A DNA stretch of 64,000 nucleotides, from NCBI RefSeq assembly GCF_010729895.1, contig NZ_AP022612.1, positions 3,100,001-3,164,000 on the forward strand, given 5' to 3'. A model generated the notes under the pieces. The model saw nothing but the letters and a program-made list of their open reading frames with translations. It made no database searches and was not told the origin of the DNA. A program made the position numbers and the translations under genes. How positions within the stretch are numbered: position 1 is the stretch's first letter; every line of letters starts with the position of its first letter. The stretch is from Mycolicibacterium confluentis (GTDB lineage: Bacteria; Actinomycetota; Actinomycetes; Mycobacteriales; Mycobacteriaceae). This document shows, piece after piece, positions 28,621 through 35,646 of this stretch.

Positions 28621-29288
28621 TCGGTGGTCAATCCGCGGAAGCCGACCTGTTCGCGTTGCCATTGAGCGAACTGGGCCAGGCCACGACCCTGCTTGCCGGC
28701 GCGGCGCACCGCGTCCTGCAACTCCGGCGTGCGCTGATCGGGGCTTCGGACGAGGCTGGCCAGGCTCGCGGAGACGGCGGTCGCGTTGGCCGAAAGCCAG
28801 CGCGTGCTCCAGGCCAGGGCTCCGGTTCGCACCAGCAGCCATGTCGTGGCCTCGCGCAGCGCCGACAGGGGGCCGTCGGAAAGCCGAGGCATCAGCCCGT
28901 AGCTCGCGAGAAGCATTGCCCCGCTGACCTTCTCGGGGCTGGCCAGCACATGACCGACGGCCATCCCGCCACCCAGCGACAACCCGCCGATCGCGTAGCG
29001 GGCGAGGCCGAGGGAGTCGACGAATTCACCCGTGTAGCCGACAAGGCGCTGTTGGGTCGCCGGCCAGGGTGCGGGCGGGCTCTCCCCGTATCCAGGGTGG
29101 TCGGGGGCCAGCACGCGGTAACCGCTGCGGGCGAGGTCGGCGCCGAGGCCGCCCCACGACAGCAGCGCGCTGTCGACTCCCCCGCCGTGCAGCAGCACGA
29201 CTGTCCTCTGGTGGGCTGCGGTCTGTTCCGGAGCCCACTCCAGGTAGCTCACCGGGCCCCACGACAGGGTCACGGTCCGCCGGTTCAT
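28368..29288 (-). CDS. alpha/beta hydrolase
   Basis: A protein of 306 residues, Rv2893-adjacent in position but of the alpha/beta-hydrolase fold. The oxyanion HGGG is near residue 34, the nucleophile GGLSLGGG near 96, the acid in HGSEDSAVP near 240 and the catalytic histidine in [11 protein letters not shown] near 270. The substrate is unknown. Its start codon overlaps the xerC stop by four bases, and its 3' end overlaps the M23 gene on the other strand by 253 bases. Confidence 0.92.
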   Translation of the reverse strand: MNRRTVTLSWGPVSYLEWAPEQTAAHQRTVVLLHGGGVDSALLSWGGLGADLARSGYRVLAPDHPGYGESPPAPWPATQQRLVGYTGEFVDSLGLARYAIGGLSLGGGMAVGHVLASPEKVSGAMLLASYGLMPRLSDGPLSALREATTWLLVRTGALAWSTRWLSANATAVSASLASLVRSPDQRTPELQDAVRRAGKQGRGLAQFAQWQREQVGFRGLTTDYTSQLGTFAPPALLVHGSEDSAVPIARARAAAALIPDATLVEVPGAGHWVQRDNPARVLAAITEFLSGLSRTGVDSNSPRGST

Positions 29289-30199
29289 GCCCGCGGGTGC
29301 GCCTGATCGTGCACGGCCCGCAGACGGGCGACGGTGACGTGCGTATACAGCTGGGTGGTCGCGAGCGTCGAGTGGCCGAGCAGTTCCTGGACGATGCGCA
29401 GGTCGGCGCCGCCCTCCAAGAGGTGGGTGGCCGCGCTGTGCCGAAGCCCGTGCGGGCCGAGGTCGGGCGCGCCGTCGACGGCCGAGACGGTCTGGTGGAC
29501 GACCGTGCGGACCTGCCGGGGGTCGATCCGGCGACCGCGTGCGCCGAGCAGCAGCGCAGGCCCGGAGTCTGGGCGGGCGAGTGCGGGCCTGCCCTCAGTG
29601 AGCCAGTCCCGCAGCGCCTCTTCGGCGGGCTCGCCGAACGGTGTGGTGCGCTGTTTGTTGCCCTTGCCCAGTACGCGCAGCACTCGGTGGCTCACATCGA
29701 TGTCGTCGATGTCGAGGCCACAGAGTTCGCTGACGCGGATGCCGGTCGCGTACAACAGCTCGACGATCAGCCGGTCCCGCAGTGCCAGCGGATCACGCTC
29801 AGCCGCACCGGCTTTGGCCGCGGCCATCGCCTCCAGCGCCTGGTCCTCGCGGAGCACGGAGGGCAGCGTGCGATGAGATTTCGGCACCTGCAGGCGTACG
29901 GCGGGGTCGATGGCCAGGTATCCGCGGCGCAGCGCCCAGGCCGTGAACGTCTTGACCGCGGATGTGCGCCGGGCCAGGGTGCTGCGAGCTACGCCGGCGG
30001 TGGCCTGGCTGGCCAGCCACGATCGCACGGTCGGCAGCGTCAGTGTCGTGAGGTCGGCGCCGGGAGTGCGTTCGGCAACGAAGGCGAACAGCGCGCGCAG
30101 GTCGCCGAGGTAGGCGCGCCGGGTATGCGCCGACCGAGACCGCTCCAGACCGAGGTGTTCGTCGAACTCCTCGAGGATCACGTCAAGGGGTGGGTGCAC
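29285..30199 (-). CDS. xerC: tyrosine recombinase XerC
   Basis: XerC, 304 residues, acts with XerD at dif to resolve chromosome dimers. The catalytic residues are all present: arginine in GIRVSEL, HGLRHS (H-x-x-R), histidine in [11 protein letters not shown] and the nucleophile tyrosine in QLYTHV. The N-terminal SAM-like domain ([18 protein letters not shown]) is normal. The start may be GTG 30199 or GTG 30181; the latter matches the M. tuberculosis N-terminus better. It is a chromosomal housekeeping gene, not an integrase, because neighbours are conserved. Confidence 0.94.
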   Translation of the reverse strand: MHPPLDVILEEFDEHLGLERSRSAHTRRAYLGDLRALFAFVAERTPGADLTTLTLPTVRSWLASQATAGVARSTLARRTSAVKTFTAWALRRGYLAIDPAVRLQVPKSHRTLPSVLREDQALEAMAAAKAGAAERDPLALRDRLIVELLYATGIRVSELCGLDIDDIDVSHRVLRVLGKGNKQRTTPFGEPAEEALRDWLTEGRPALARPDSGPALLLGARGRRIDPRQVRTVVHQTVSAVDGAPDLGPHGLRHSAATHLLEGGADLRIVQELLGHSTLATTQLYTHVTVARLRAVHDQAHPRA

Positions 30200-30217
30200 T
30201 CCCCTACGGTGCCAGAC

Positions 30218-31063
30218 TCAGTCGGCTTTGCCTGCCTCCGACTCGGCGAGTTCGCGCTTCCACTGCCGGAACGTCTCCTCGGTGCGCCCGCGGCGCCAGT
30301 ACCCCGAGATCGAGTTGGCCCACTTGGCGTCCACACCACGCTCTTTGCGGATGTACGAGCGCAGATTGTGCATGACGGCTTGGGCTTCACCGTGGATGAA
30401 GACCTGCACCTGGCCGGGCAGCCACGGCGAGCCCTTGACGGCCTCGATGAGGGGTGCGTTGTCCCCGGCCTGCTGATCGGTGACCATGTCGGCGCGACCG
30501 CCGCGGTACACCCACCGCAGTTCCACACCGTCCGGCCTGGTCAGTTCCAGTTCGTCGTCGGGACCGGAGATCTCGATGAAGGCCTGCCCCACGGCGTCGT
30601 CGGGCAGAGCCTCGAGTGCGGCACTGATGGCGGGGATGGCGGCTTCGTCACCTGCGAAGAGGTGCCAGTCCGCCGCGGGGTCCGGCGAGTAGGCACCATT
30701 CGGGCCCGCGAGGTACACCACGTCGCCGGATTGGGCCGATGCGGCCCACGGACCGGCGATGCCGTGCTCACCGTGCACGACGAAGTCGATGGTCACTTCC
30801 CGGGCCGACGGGTCGGCGCGGCGGACCGTGTAGGTGCGCAGCGTGGGTGCCTGATCTTTGGGGAAGCTGTCGAGCGTCAACGGGTGCGGCAGGCCCTCGA
30901 CGTCGACGCCCGCGGGGACGAACGCGATCTTCACGTACGAGTCGGTGAATTCGCTCGGGGTGAAAGTGTCGAAACCCTTGCCTCCCAAGACCACTCGAAC
31001 GATGTGGGGCGTGAGCCATTCGGTGCGGACCACTTCGAACGTATGCAGGGGGCGACCGGCCAT
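30218..31063 (-). CDS. viuB: siderophore-interacting FAD-binding protein (ViuB-like)
   Basis: A protein of 281 residues, the counterpart of Rv2895c. The FAD-binding SIP domain shows LRTYTVRRAD (R-x-Y-T/S) near residue 99 and the NAD-like domain shows FAGDEAAIPAI near 158. The C-terminal FIHGEAQAVMHNLRSYIRKERG and ISGYWRRGRTEE are hallmarks of ferric-siderophore reductases of the ViuB/YqjH group. It should release iron from siderophores in the cytoplasm. TATAGT (31071-31076) lies seven bases before the ATG, so the mRNA is probably leaderless. No IdeR box is evident here. Confidence 0.92.
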   Translation of the reverse strand: MAGRPLHTFEVVRTEWLTPHIVRVVLGGKGFDTFTPSEFTDSYVKIAFVPAGVDVEGLPHPLTLDSFPKDQAPTLRTYTVRRADPSAREVTIDFVVHGEHGIAGPWAASAQSGDVVYLAGPNGAYSPDPAADWHLFAGDEAAIPAISAALEALPDDAVGQAFIEISGPDDELELTRPDGVELRWVYRGGRADMVTDQQAGDNAPLIEAVKGSPWLPGQVQVFIHGEAQAVMHNLRSYIRKERGVDAKWANSISGYWRRGRTEETFRQWKRELAESEAGKAD

Positions 31064-31148
31064 AACGCCGACTATACGAGGACCGCCGACGTGGCGGCGG
31101 TGTCGGTTGCCCGCACGCATGACCCGTCGCAGCCCGCACGCATGAAAA

Positions 31149-31172
31149 GGGGCGCCCACAGTGGGACGCCCC
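31149..31172 (-). terminator. terminator of small peptide gene 1
   Basis: GGGGCGCCCAC and GTGGGACGCCCC pair through eleven bases with one bulged A, 20 bases past the stop of the peptide gene. On the transcript strand the stem is followed by TTTTC, giving a good intrinsic terminator. Confidence 0.6.
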
Positions 31173-31192
31173 CCTTCACAAGAGTTTCCTGG

Positions 31193-31456
31193 TCAGCGAC
31201 CTTCTCCGGCAGTGCTGAACATGGGCCGATCCGGGCCGGCGCCGAAGCCGGGGCCCTGGACGCCGGTGCGGGGACCGCGATCCCCCAGCACACCGAAGTC
31301 TTCGTACTGATCGCCCGGGGCGTTGAGGCTGTAGGGCACGCCACTGGTGGCGGGGAGCTGAATGTCCTGCGCAGACGCGATGGCCGTCGAGGCCAGTCCT
31401 ACGCTCACTGCGGCCAGAGCGCCTGCGGCGATGGAGGCGATCGTGATGCTCTTCAT
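31193..31456 (-). CDS. small exported peptide, family copy 1 (unrecognised family)
   Basis: An 87-residue protein with a signal peptide (MKSITIASIAAGALAAVSVG, then LASTAIASA). The mature part is about 55 residues and carries YSLNAPG and then DFGVLGDRGPRTGVQGPGFG, the motif shared with the three other copies at 33.7, 34.4 and 36.5 kb. It is the most divergent copy, with a longer C-terminal tail ending in FSTAGEGR. The ribosome site AGGTGGGA precedes the ATG. The upstream region has the same paired TGGCAG and GTTTTCTTCCA boxes as the other copies. No function is known to me; secretion is inferred from the signal sequence. Confidence 0.72.
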   Translation of the reverse strand: MKSITIASIAAGALAAVSVGLASTAIASAQDIQLPATSGVPYSLNAPGDQYEDFGVLGDRGPRTGVQGPGFGAGPDRPMFSTAGEGR

Positions 31457-31548
31457 TGGAAATCCCACCTAGTTCGTTTGCCGTGTCTTCCGTCTCGTGG
31501 GGCGGGAGGCGTGTTGTCGTTCTGATCGTTGGAACCGGCGTGTGAAGT

Positions 31549-31609
31549 GTTTTCTTCCATGCCATTTCACTCTTTTCGACGTTGGCAGGATGTTGGCGCT
31601 GAGTGGCAG
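31549..31609 (-). promoter_or_regulatory. shared upstream module of peptide copy 1
   Basis: GTTTTCTTCCA (31549-31559) is followed by a 23-base gap, TGGCAG (31583-31588), 15 bases and TGGCAG (31604-31609). The same boxes with the same 23-base gap precede all four peptide genes. It probably includes regulator-binding sites, with the two TGGCAG copies 21 bases apart, about two helical turns. Confidence 0.55.
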
Positions 31610-31627
31610 CAATGCGTCGCACCGGAC

Positions 31628-33361
31628 TCAGAACGGTGGTTCTTCGGTGTCGTCGATGGGTGGTGGGGGTGGTGGTTGCCAGTCGGGGGGCAGGGTTTCG
31701 GGTTCGGGTGGGTCGTTGACCCAGGTGCACCAGGGGCTGGTGGAGGGGGTGCCTTTGAACAGGTGCAGCATTCTGCGCATGTGGTTGCGCCACTGGCGCT
31801 GGTCGATCTCTTGGCGGCGGGCAGCGTTGAGGCGGCGTTGTTCGGCGTTGCGGGGCCGGTGGGCTGTGAGTTGCGCGCGGGCGTGGGTGTGGCGGCGGGC
31901 TTTGTCGCGTTGGCGGTGGCGGCGCCGTGGTGGTGGCGGTGGGCCGAACAGGTCGGGGGCTGGCGGTGGGCCGAACAGGTCGGGGGCCGGCGGTGCGCCG
32001 AGCAGGTCGGGGGCCGGCGGTGGGCCGAGCAGGTCGGGGAACAGTTCGGCCCCGGCGGGGGTGGTTGTGTAGGTGCGGCCCGTCGGTGAGGTCCACACGA
32101 TGGTTCCGTCGCCTTGTTGTTGGTCGGTCCAGTCGAGGAAGGTTTTGTCGCGGTGGTGTTCGCGGCAGTAGCAGCCCAGATTCCACGGCGCGGTCAGTCC
32201 GCCGGCGGTGGGGTTGGTGTGGTGGAACGGGGTGGTGTGGTCGAGGTCGGCGAACCAGGCTGGGCGGTCACAGCCGGGGAATCGGCAGGTCAGGTCGCGG
32301 GTCTTGATGAACCGCGCCAACCCCGCTGACGGGGTGTAGGTGTGTGCCTGGGCCGCGGTGGCGGTGAGGGTGGGGCAGGACACGGGGCGCAGCAGGGCGG
32401 TCGGCACCAGGTCGCGGACCTGGGCGGCGTCGATGATCCCGAAGCCCTGCAGGTAGCCGGGCTGATCACTGTCGCCGGAGACGGTGGCCGCAGACGCGAC
32501 CACGTTGATCACGGTGCGCACCGCCGGCACCCCCGCGGCACCGGTGGCCGCGCCGCCTGCACGGGCACCTTCCCCGCGGGCACCCGCTGCCGCCGCGGCG
32601 TCGGCGGCGGCGGTGTGGGCCGCGGTGCGGCTGGGGCATTGGGCCTGTCCGCAGTCGCAGCTCAGCAGCTGGTCTTGGTTCAGGGCGGTCAGGGCGTCGG
32701 CGCGGCGCTGCCGCACAGTCCGCGAATCCGCGGCGCACACCGAGGTCGCCATCGCTGCCAGGCGGGCATCCAGGATTGCGGCGCCGGGGCCGGTCAGGAT
32801 GCCGCGCAACTGGGCCGTGCCGTCGGGTTGAGCGGTGACCGTGACGTGGCGGCCGGCTTCGGCGTGCACGCGGCGTTCCTTGGCGGCCTCGGGATCGAGG
32901 GTGCGGATGGCGGCGTCGACGGCGTCGATGACCCGGCGCCGCGACCACGACGACCAGGTGGTCAGCTTCTGCGTCATCTGCGCATCGATCTGCGGCATCA
33001 AGGTGCCGGTGACGTATTCGGTGCGGGTCAGGATGAGTTTGACGGTGGGCCAGTCGACGTCGCCGCCGCGCAGCAGCGCCCCCACCAGCGGCAGGCGGGT
33101 GTCGAGGGCTTCGGCGTGGGCGACGGTGTCCTGGGCCAGTTTGGGCGCCAGGTTCAGGGCGGCGCCGATCTCGGCGCTGGTGCGGGTCAGGCCGGTGATG
33201 ATGCAGTAGCCGGGATCGGGATCGTCCGCCTCGGCCTCATAGGTGCGGTGTTCGACCAGCCGGGCGATGGCGGCCATGCGGCGGCCGATGAGCATCGTCT
33301 CGAAGCGGTGGCACGCCTCGATTTCGGTGAGCAGCCCGTCCGGCGAATCATCATCGAACAC
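31628..33361 (-). CDS. DUF222/HNH endonuclease-domain protein (13E12 type)
   Basis: A protein of 577 residues. The N-terminal ~330 residues are the DUF222 helical domain found in the 13E12 repeat proteins of mycobacteria. An HNH domain follows with CRFPGCDRPAWFADLDHT, PWNLGCYC and REHHRDK, so the D-H, N and H ligands are in place. The C-terminal region has four 9-residue proline-rich repeats, a basic stretch and a WQPPPPPP tail. The start GTG at 33361 was chosen because CATACT lies seven bases upstream (33369-33374), suggesting a leaderless transcript, and because VFDDDSPDGLLTEIEA fits the family N-terminus; GTGs at 33385 and 33400 are alternatives. Nuclease activity is unproven for this family. 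Confidence 0.85.
   Translation of the reverse strand: MFDDDSPDGLLTEIEACHRFETMLIGRRMAAIARLVEHRTYEAEADDPDPGYCIITGLTRTSAEIGAALNLAPKLAQDTVAHAEALDTRLPLVGALLRGGDVDWPTVKLILTRTEYVTGTLMPQIDAQMTQKLTTWSSWSRRRVIDAVDAAIRTLDPEAAKERRVHAEAGRHVTVTAQPDGTAQLRGILTGPGAAILDARLAAMATSVCAADSRTVRQRRADALTALNQDQLLSCDCGQAQCPSRTAAHTAAADAAAAAGARGEGARAGGAATGAAGVPAVRTVINVVASAATVSGDSDQPGYLQGFGIIDAAQVRDLVPTALLRPVSCPTLTATAAQAHTYTPSAGLARFIKTRDLTCRFPGCDRPAWFADLDHTTPFHHTNPTAGGLTAPWNLGCYCREHHRDKTFLDWTDQQQGDGTIVWTSPTGRTYTTTPAGAELFPDLLGPPPAPDLLGAPPAPDLFGPPPAPDLFGPPPPPRRRHRQRDKARRHTHARAQLTAHRPRNAEQRRLNAARRQEIDQRQWRNHMRRMLHLFKGTPSTSPWCTWVNDPPEPETLPPDWQPPPPPPIDDTEEPPF
31938..32045. repeat. four 27-bp tandem repeats inside the DUF222/HNH gene
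   Basis: Four in-frame units of 27 bases encode variants of PDLFGPPPA. Units differ at a few positions, so the array is not very recent. Such coding repeats can change length by slippage without breaking the frame. Confidence 0.8.
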
Positions 33362-33716
33362 ATGTTCGAGTATGCCCTCACCCACCGACAGATCACGCAC
33401 GTCAAGCCGCAGGCTGTGGACCAACTCGCAACTGTGGATAACCCCGGATCTGGGGGTGGCGGCAGGCAGGAGCCCGGGGCCAGCGGTGCGGAGGGTGCCG
33501 TGTCCCGGCTGGCGATCACTGGTGCGTGGCCACGCAAGCGGTGATTCTTGCCGGCGCTGCGATCGTCGATGGCAATGTTCGCGACGGTGGCGGCGACGCA
33601 ACCGGGAGACGGCGGGCCGTGGCCGGTTCCGATGGTCAGGCGACGACGGCCAGCACCGGTGAGAACACACACTATGAGGGGCGCCCCCGTGGGGGCGCCC
33701 CTCATAGTGGTGGGGA
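33362..33716. other. intergenic stretch between DUF222/HNH gene and peptide copy 2
   Basis: No convincing coding sequence on either strand. It holds the putative leaderless promoter of the DUF222 gene near its left end and the peptide copy 2 terminator at 33670-33709. The middle part shows nothing I can name. Confidence 0.6.
33670..33709. terminator. 19-bp perfect stem terminator after peptide copy 2
   Basis: Both arms are 19 bases (CACTATGAGGGGCGCCCCC and its complement) with only GT between them, seven bases past the stop. The symmetry means it can act on either strand. There is no U-tract. Confidence 0.7.
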
Positions 33717-33950
33717 TCAGCGGCGCGCGGTGCCCGAACCGAAGCCGGGACCGGCAACACCGGTACGCGGGCCGCGATCGCCCAGCACACCGAAGTCAAC
33801 GCCGTAGTCGCCAGGAGCGCTCAAGCTGTACCCAGCGCCCGCGGCAACCTGCTCAACCTGACCGACCGCGGCCACCGCCGGAGCGGCCAAACCCACGGCC
33901 ACCACAGCCAGGGCACCAGCAGCGATCGAGGCAATCGAAATGTTCTTCAT
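33717..33950 (-). CDS. small exported peptide, family copy 2 (unrecognised family)
   Basis: A 77-residue protein. The signal peptide is MKNISIASIAAGALAVVAVG followed by LAAPAVAA. The mature part, about 48 residues, has YSLSAPG, DFGVLGDRGPRTGVAGPGFG and the end SGTARR. It is identical to copy 3 at 34407-34640. The ATG at 33950 follows AAGGTGGGA. A longer in-frame reading upstream exists, but it runs through the conserved non-coding module and lacks a signal peptide, so it was not used. No function is known to me. Confidence 0.78.
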   Translation of the reverse strand: MKNISIASIAAGALAVVAVGLAAPAVAAVGQVEQVAAGAGYSLSAPGDYGVDFGVLGDRGPRTGVAGPGFGSGTARR

Positions 33951-34039
33951 TGGAATCCCACCTTGCTTATTCCAGGTCTTCCGTCTTGTGGGCGGGAGGC
34001 TCGTTGTCTGTTCTGATGGGTGCAACCCCAACGGGAACC

Positions 34040-34100
34040 GTTTTCTTCCAACAGATTTCACCAACACAAGGCCTGGCAGGAAATTATCGACCCCTGGCAG
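34040..34100 (-). promoter_or_regulatory. shared upstream module of peptide copy 2
   Basis: GTTTTCTTCCA at 34040-34050, then 23 bases, TGGCAG 34074-34079, 15 bases, TGGCAG 34095-34100. On the transcript strand it reads CTGCCA, CTGCCA, TGAAAT, TGGAAGAAAAC. The start codon is 90 bases downstream. Confidence 0.55.
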
Positions 34101-34204
34101 AATCGAACCGAATTTCAACCGCGCCGTTCGGCGGCCCCGTGGGCACCCCCGACGGGAGCGCGATGACCCGACGAACAGCGAGAGCTGGCGGGAAGCCAAA
34201 ACTC

Positions 34205-34284
34205 GACGAAATCAAAACCCGACAAAATCAACGCCCGCCAGAATCAAAGCCCGCCAGAGCCAAAGCCCGCCAGAGCCAAAGCCC
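34205..34284. repeat. five 16-bp minisatellite units
   Basis: Five head-to-tail units of 16 bases, the last two identical (GCCAGAGCCAAAGCCC) and the first three increasingly divergent. There are no spacers, so it is not a CRISPR array. It lies between the two copies of the 440-bp repeat and is itself not duplicated. Confidence 0.8.
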
Positions 34285-34359
34285 GCCAGGTCCATGACCA
34301 CCCTGAAACATCTACGTCGACGAGATCCCTCCAGTTCAAACCATTTCAGGGTCACAACA

Positions 34360-34399
34360 CACTATGAGGGGCGCCCCCGTCGGGGCGCCCCTCATAGTG
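34360..34399. terminator. 18-bp perfect stem terminator after peptide copy 3
   Basis: Arms of 18 bases (CACTATGAGGGGCGCCCC and complement) with loop CGTC. It differs from copy A by one loop base, which preserves the stem. Confidence 0.7.
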
Positions 34400-34406
34400 G
34401 TGGGGA

Positions 34407-34640
34407 TCAGCGGCGCGCGGTGCCCGAACCGAAGCCGGGACCGGCAACACCGGTACGCGGGCCGCGATCGCCCAGCACACCGAAGTCAACGCCGTAGTCG
34501 CCAGGAGCGCTCAAGCTGTACCCAGCGCCCGCGGCAACCTGCTCAACCTGACCGACCGCGGCCACCGCCGGAGCGGCCAAACCCACGGCCACCACAGCCA
34601 GGGCACCAGCAGCGATCGAGGCAATCGAAATGTTCTTCAT
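34407..34640 (-). CDS. small exported peptide, family copy 3 (unrecognised family)
   Basis: A 77-residue protein identical to copy 2, encoded in copy B of the 440-bp repeat. It has the same signal peptide, YSLSAPG block, DFGVLGDRGPRTGVAGPGFG motif and ribosome site. Identical coding and upstream sequence implies that the two copies are co-expressed and increase dosage, unless one has been inserted very recently. It lies downstream of the ArsR-SRPBCC pair on the same strand but has its own module. Confidence 0.78.
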   Translation of the reverse strand: MKNISIASIAAGALAVVAVGLAAPAVAAVGQVEQVAAGAGYSLSAPGDYGVDFGVLGDRGPRTGVAGPGFGSGTARR

Positions 34641-34729
34641 TGGAATCCCACCTTGCTTATTCCAGGTCTTCCGTCTTGTGGGCGGGAGGCTCGTTGTCTG
34701 TTCTGATGGGTGTAACCCCAACGGGAACC

Positions 34730-34790
34730 GTTTTCTTCCAACAGATTTCACCAACACAAGGCCTGGCAGGAAATTATCGACCCCTGGCAG
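34730..34790 (-). promoter_or_regulatory. shared upstream module of peptide copy 3
   Basis: GTTTTCTTCCA 34730-34740, TGGCAG 34764-34769 and TGGCAG 34785-34790, in the same spacing as copy 2. It sits immediately after the end of the SRPBCC gene. Confidence 0.55.
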
Positions 34791-34808
34791 AATCGAAGCG
34801 GAATACCT

Positions 34809-35240
34809 TCAGTGAAGAACGCCAGCCAACTGCTCGAAGGTGAGTTCCCAGCCACTGTGGAAGCTCTCGTACTCCTCGGGCGGTAGCAGGGTGTGCTCGA
34901 TCGCCATCAGGGTCTGCCCATCGGCAACAGGCGAGAACGTCACCTCAACGATGCTCACGACGGTGGGGTCCGCCCAGTTTGAGTTGCTCCAGGTGAACCG
35001 CAGCAGTCGCGGACGGTCGATCGCCAGGAACTGCCCCACGATCAGGACCGACTTCCCGGAGTCATCGAGGTCAAAGCGCACGCCTCCCCCGACCCGGGGT
35101 TCAACGGCAACCGCGACGCAGAAGACGGGACGCGGGCACATCCAGTCGGCAAGGGATTCCGGGTCCAGCCACTGATCGAACACGACCTCGGGCTCGGCGG
35201 GCATCACCCGCCGCACCCGCACTGTCGCTGCGTCGGTCAC
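34809..35240 (-). CDS. SRPBCC (AHSA1-like) domain protein
   Basis: A 143-residue START-like protein. Family features are FDQWLDPESLADWMCP near residue 21, LRFTWSN near 80 and the C-terminal GWELTFEQLAG helix. AHSA1-like proteins downstream of ArsR regulators are common; they bind hydrophobic ligands or have unknown roles. The start overlaps the ArsR stop (ATGA), so the two form an operon. Confidence 0.9.
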   Translation of the reverse strand: MTDAATVRVRRVMPAEPEVVFDQWLDPESLADWMCPRPVFCVAVAVEPRVGGGVRFDLDDSGKSVLIVGQFLAIDRPRLLRFTWSNSNWADPTVVSIVEVTFSPVADGQTLMAIEHTLLPPEEYESFHSGWELTFEQLAGVLH

Positions 35241-35614
35241 GGAGTCCGCTTCCGCCGCAGGCGGTCGGAGAGCGCATCAGCCCGCGCCGACCAGAAGTCA
35301 GCCTGTTCATCAATCCACTTCTGCGCCATGGTCAAACCACGGGGATCGAGCGAGAACCAGTGCTCCCGCCCACGAATCTCGCGCCGAACCAGACCCGCCC
35401 GCTCGAGCACGCCTACGTGGCGGGAGACCCCCGCGAAGGTCATCGGCAATGGTGCGGCCAGATCGGTGAGACGCGCATCGCCGTGCCGGAGCGCCTCCAG
35501 GAGCGCCCGACGAGTCGGATCCGCCAGCGCGGCGTAGGCGCGATCCAGCACCTGATCTTCAACCACCTTGTTGACTATAGCCGCCAACCGTGGTGTGCTG
35601 GACCGATCCAACAT
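35237..35614 (-). CDS. ArsR-family transcriptional regulator
   Basis: A protein of 125 residues. The winged helix is typical: ALADPTRRALLEALRHGDARLTDLAAP, then MTFAGVSRHVGVLERAGLV and the REHWFSLD wing. There is no obvious cysteine metal site, so it belongs to the non-metal ArsR group paired with SRPBCC genes. The ATG at 35614 is five bases after TTATAT, a -10 candidate lying in the palindromic operator, so the transcript would be nearly leaderless; downstream GTGs are alternative starts. Confidence 0.88.
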   Translation of the reverse strand: MLDRSSTPRLAAIVNKVVEDQVLDRAYAALADPTRRALLEALRHGDARLTDLAAPLPMTFAGVSRHVGVLERAGLVRREIRGREHWFSLDPRGLTMAQKWIDEQADFWSARADALSDRLRRKRTP

Positions 35615-35632
35615 TCAACATATAAGTTGAAT
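35613..35632. promoter_or_regulatory. ArsR-type operator between divergent arsR and DUF899 genes
   Basis: ATTCAAC and GTTGAAT arms flank ATATAA, forming a 20-base dyad. It covers the start of the ArsR gene and lies 15 bases before the DUF899 start, so one regulator could repress both. Binding is inferred. Confidence 0.55.
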
Positions 35633-35646
35633 AATGCGGAGGACAT

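Larger units (their letters stand above)
33668..34107. repeat. 440-bp direct repeat, copy A
   Basis: Copy A matches 34358-34797 at all but two positions (a change in the hairpin loop and one C/T difference near 34023). It spans the terminator, the whole peptide gene and its upstream module, so the unit is a complete expression cassette. The repeat period is 690 bases. Confidence 0.9.
33951..34406. other. intergenic stretch between peptide copies 2 and 3
   Basis: No gene is supported. Left to right it contains the promoter module of copy 2 (to 34100), a unique spacer, a 16-bp minisatellite (34205-34284) and the terminator of copy 3 (34360-34399). Confidence 0.7.
34358..34797. repeat. 440-bp direct repeat, copy B
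   Basis: The partner of 33668-34107, with two substitutions in 440 bases. The right end stops 11 bases before the SRPBCC stop codon, so the duplication added a cassette without damaging that gene. Confidence 0.9.

Noticed and set aside
29285..30199. Phage or integron integrase
   Set aside because: All neighbours are conserved in order with M. tuberculosis and the sequence is XerC-like.
31938..32045. Intergenic repeat array
   Set aside because: The 27-base units are in frame inside the DUF222/HNH gene and encode PDLFGPPPA-like repeats.
31176..32186. A 336-codon minus-strand frame spanning the peptide 1 region
   Set aside because: Its C-terminal half is out of frame with the signal peptide of peptide copy 1, and the rest is a low-complexity shadow of the DUF222/HNH gene.
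33951..34199. N-terminal extension of peptide copy 2 to a start near 34199
   Set aside because: It would translate the conserved upstream module, removes the signal peptide from the N-terminus and is not shared by the other copies beyond the duplication.
34205..34284. Possible CRISPR array
   Set aside because: Units of 16 bases are head-to-tail with no spacers and there are no cas genes in the window.
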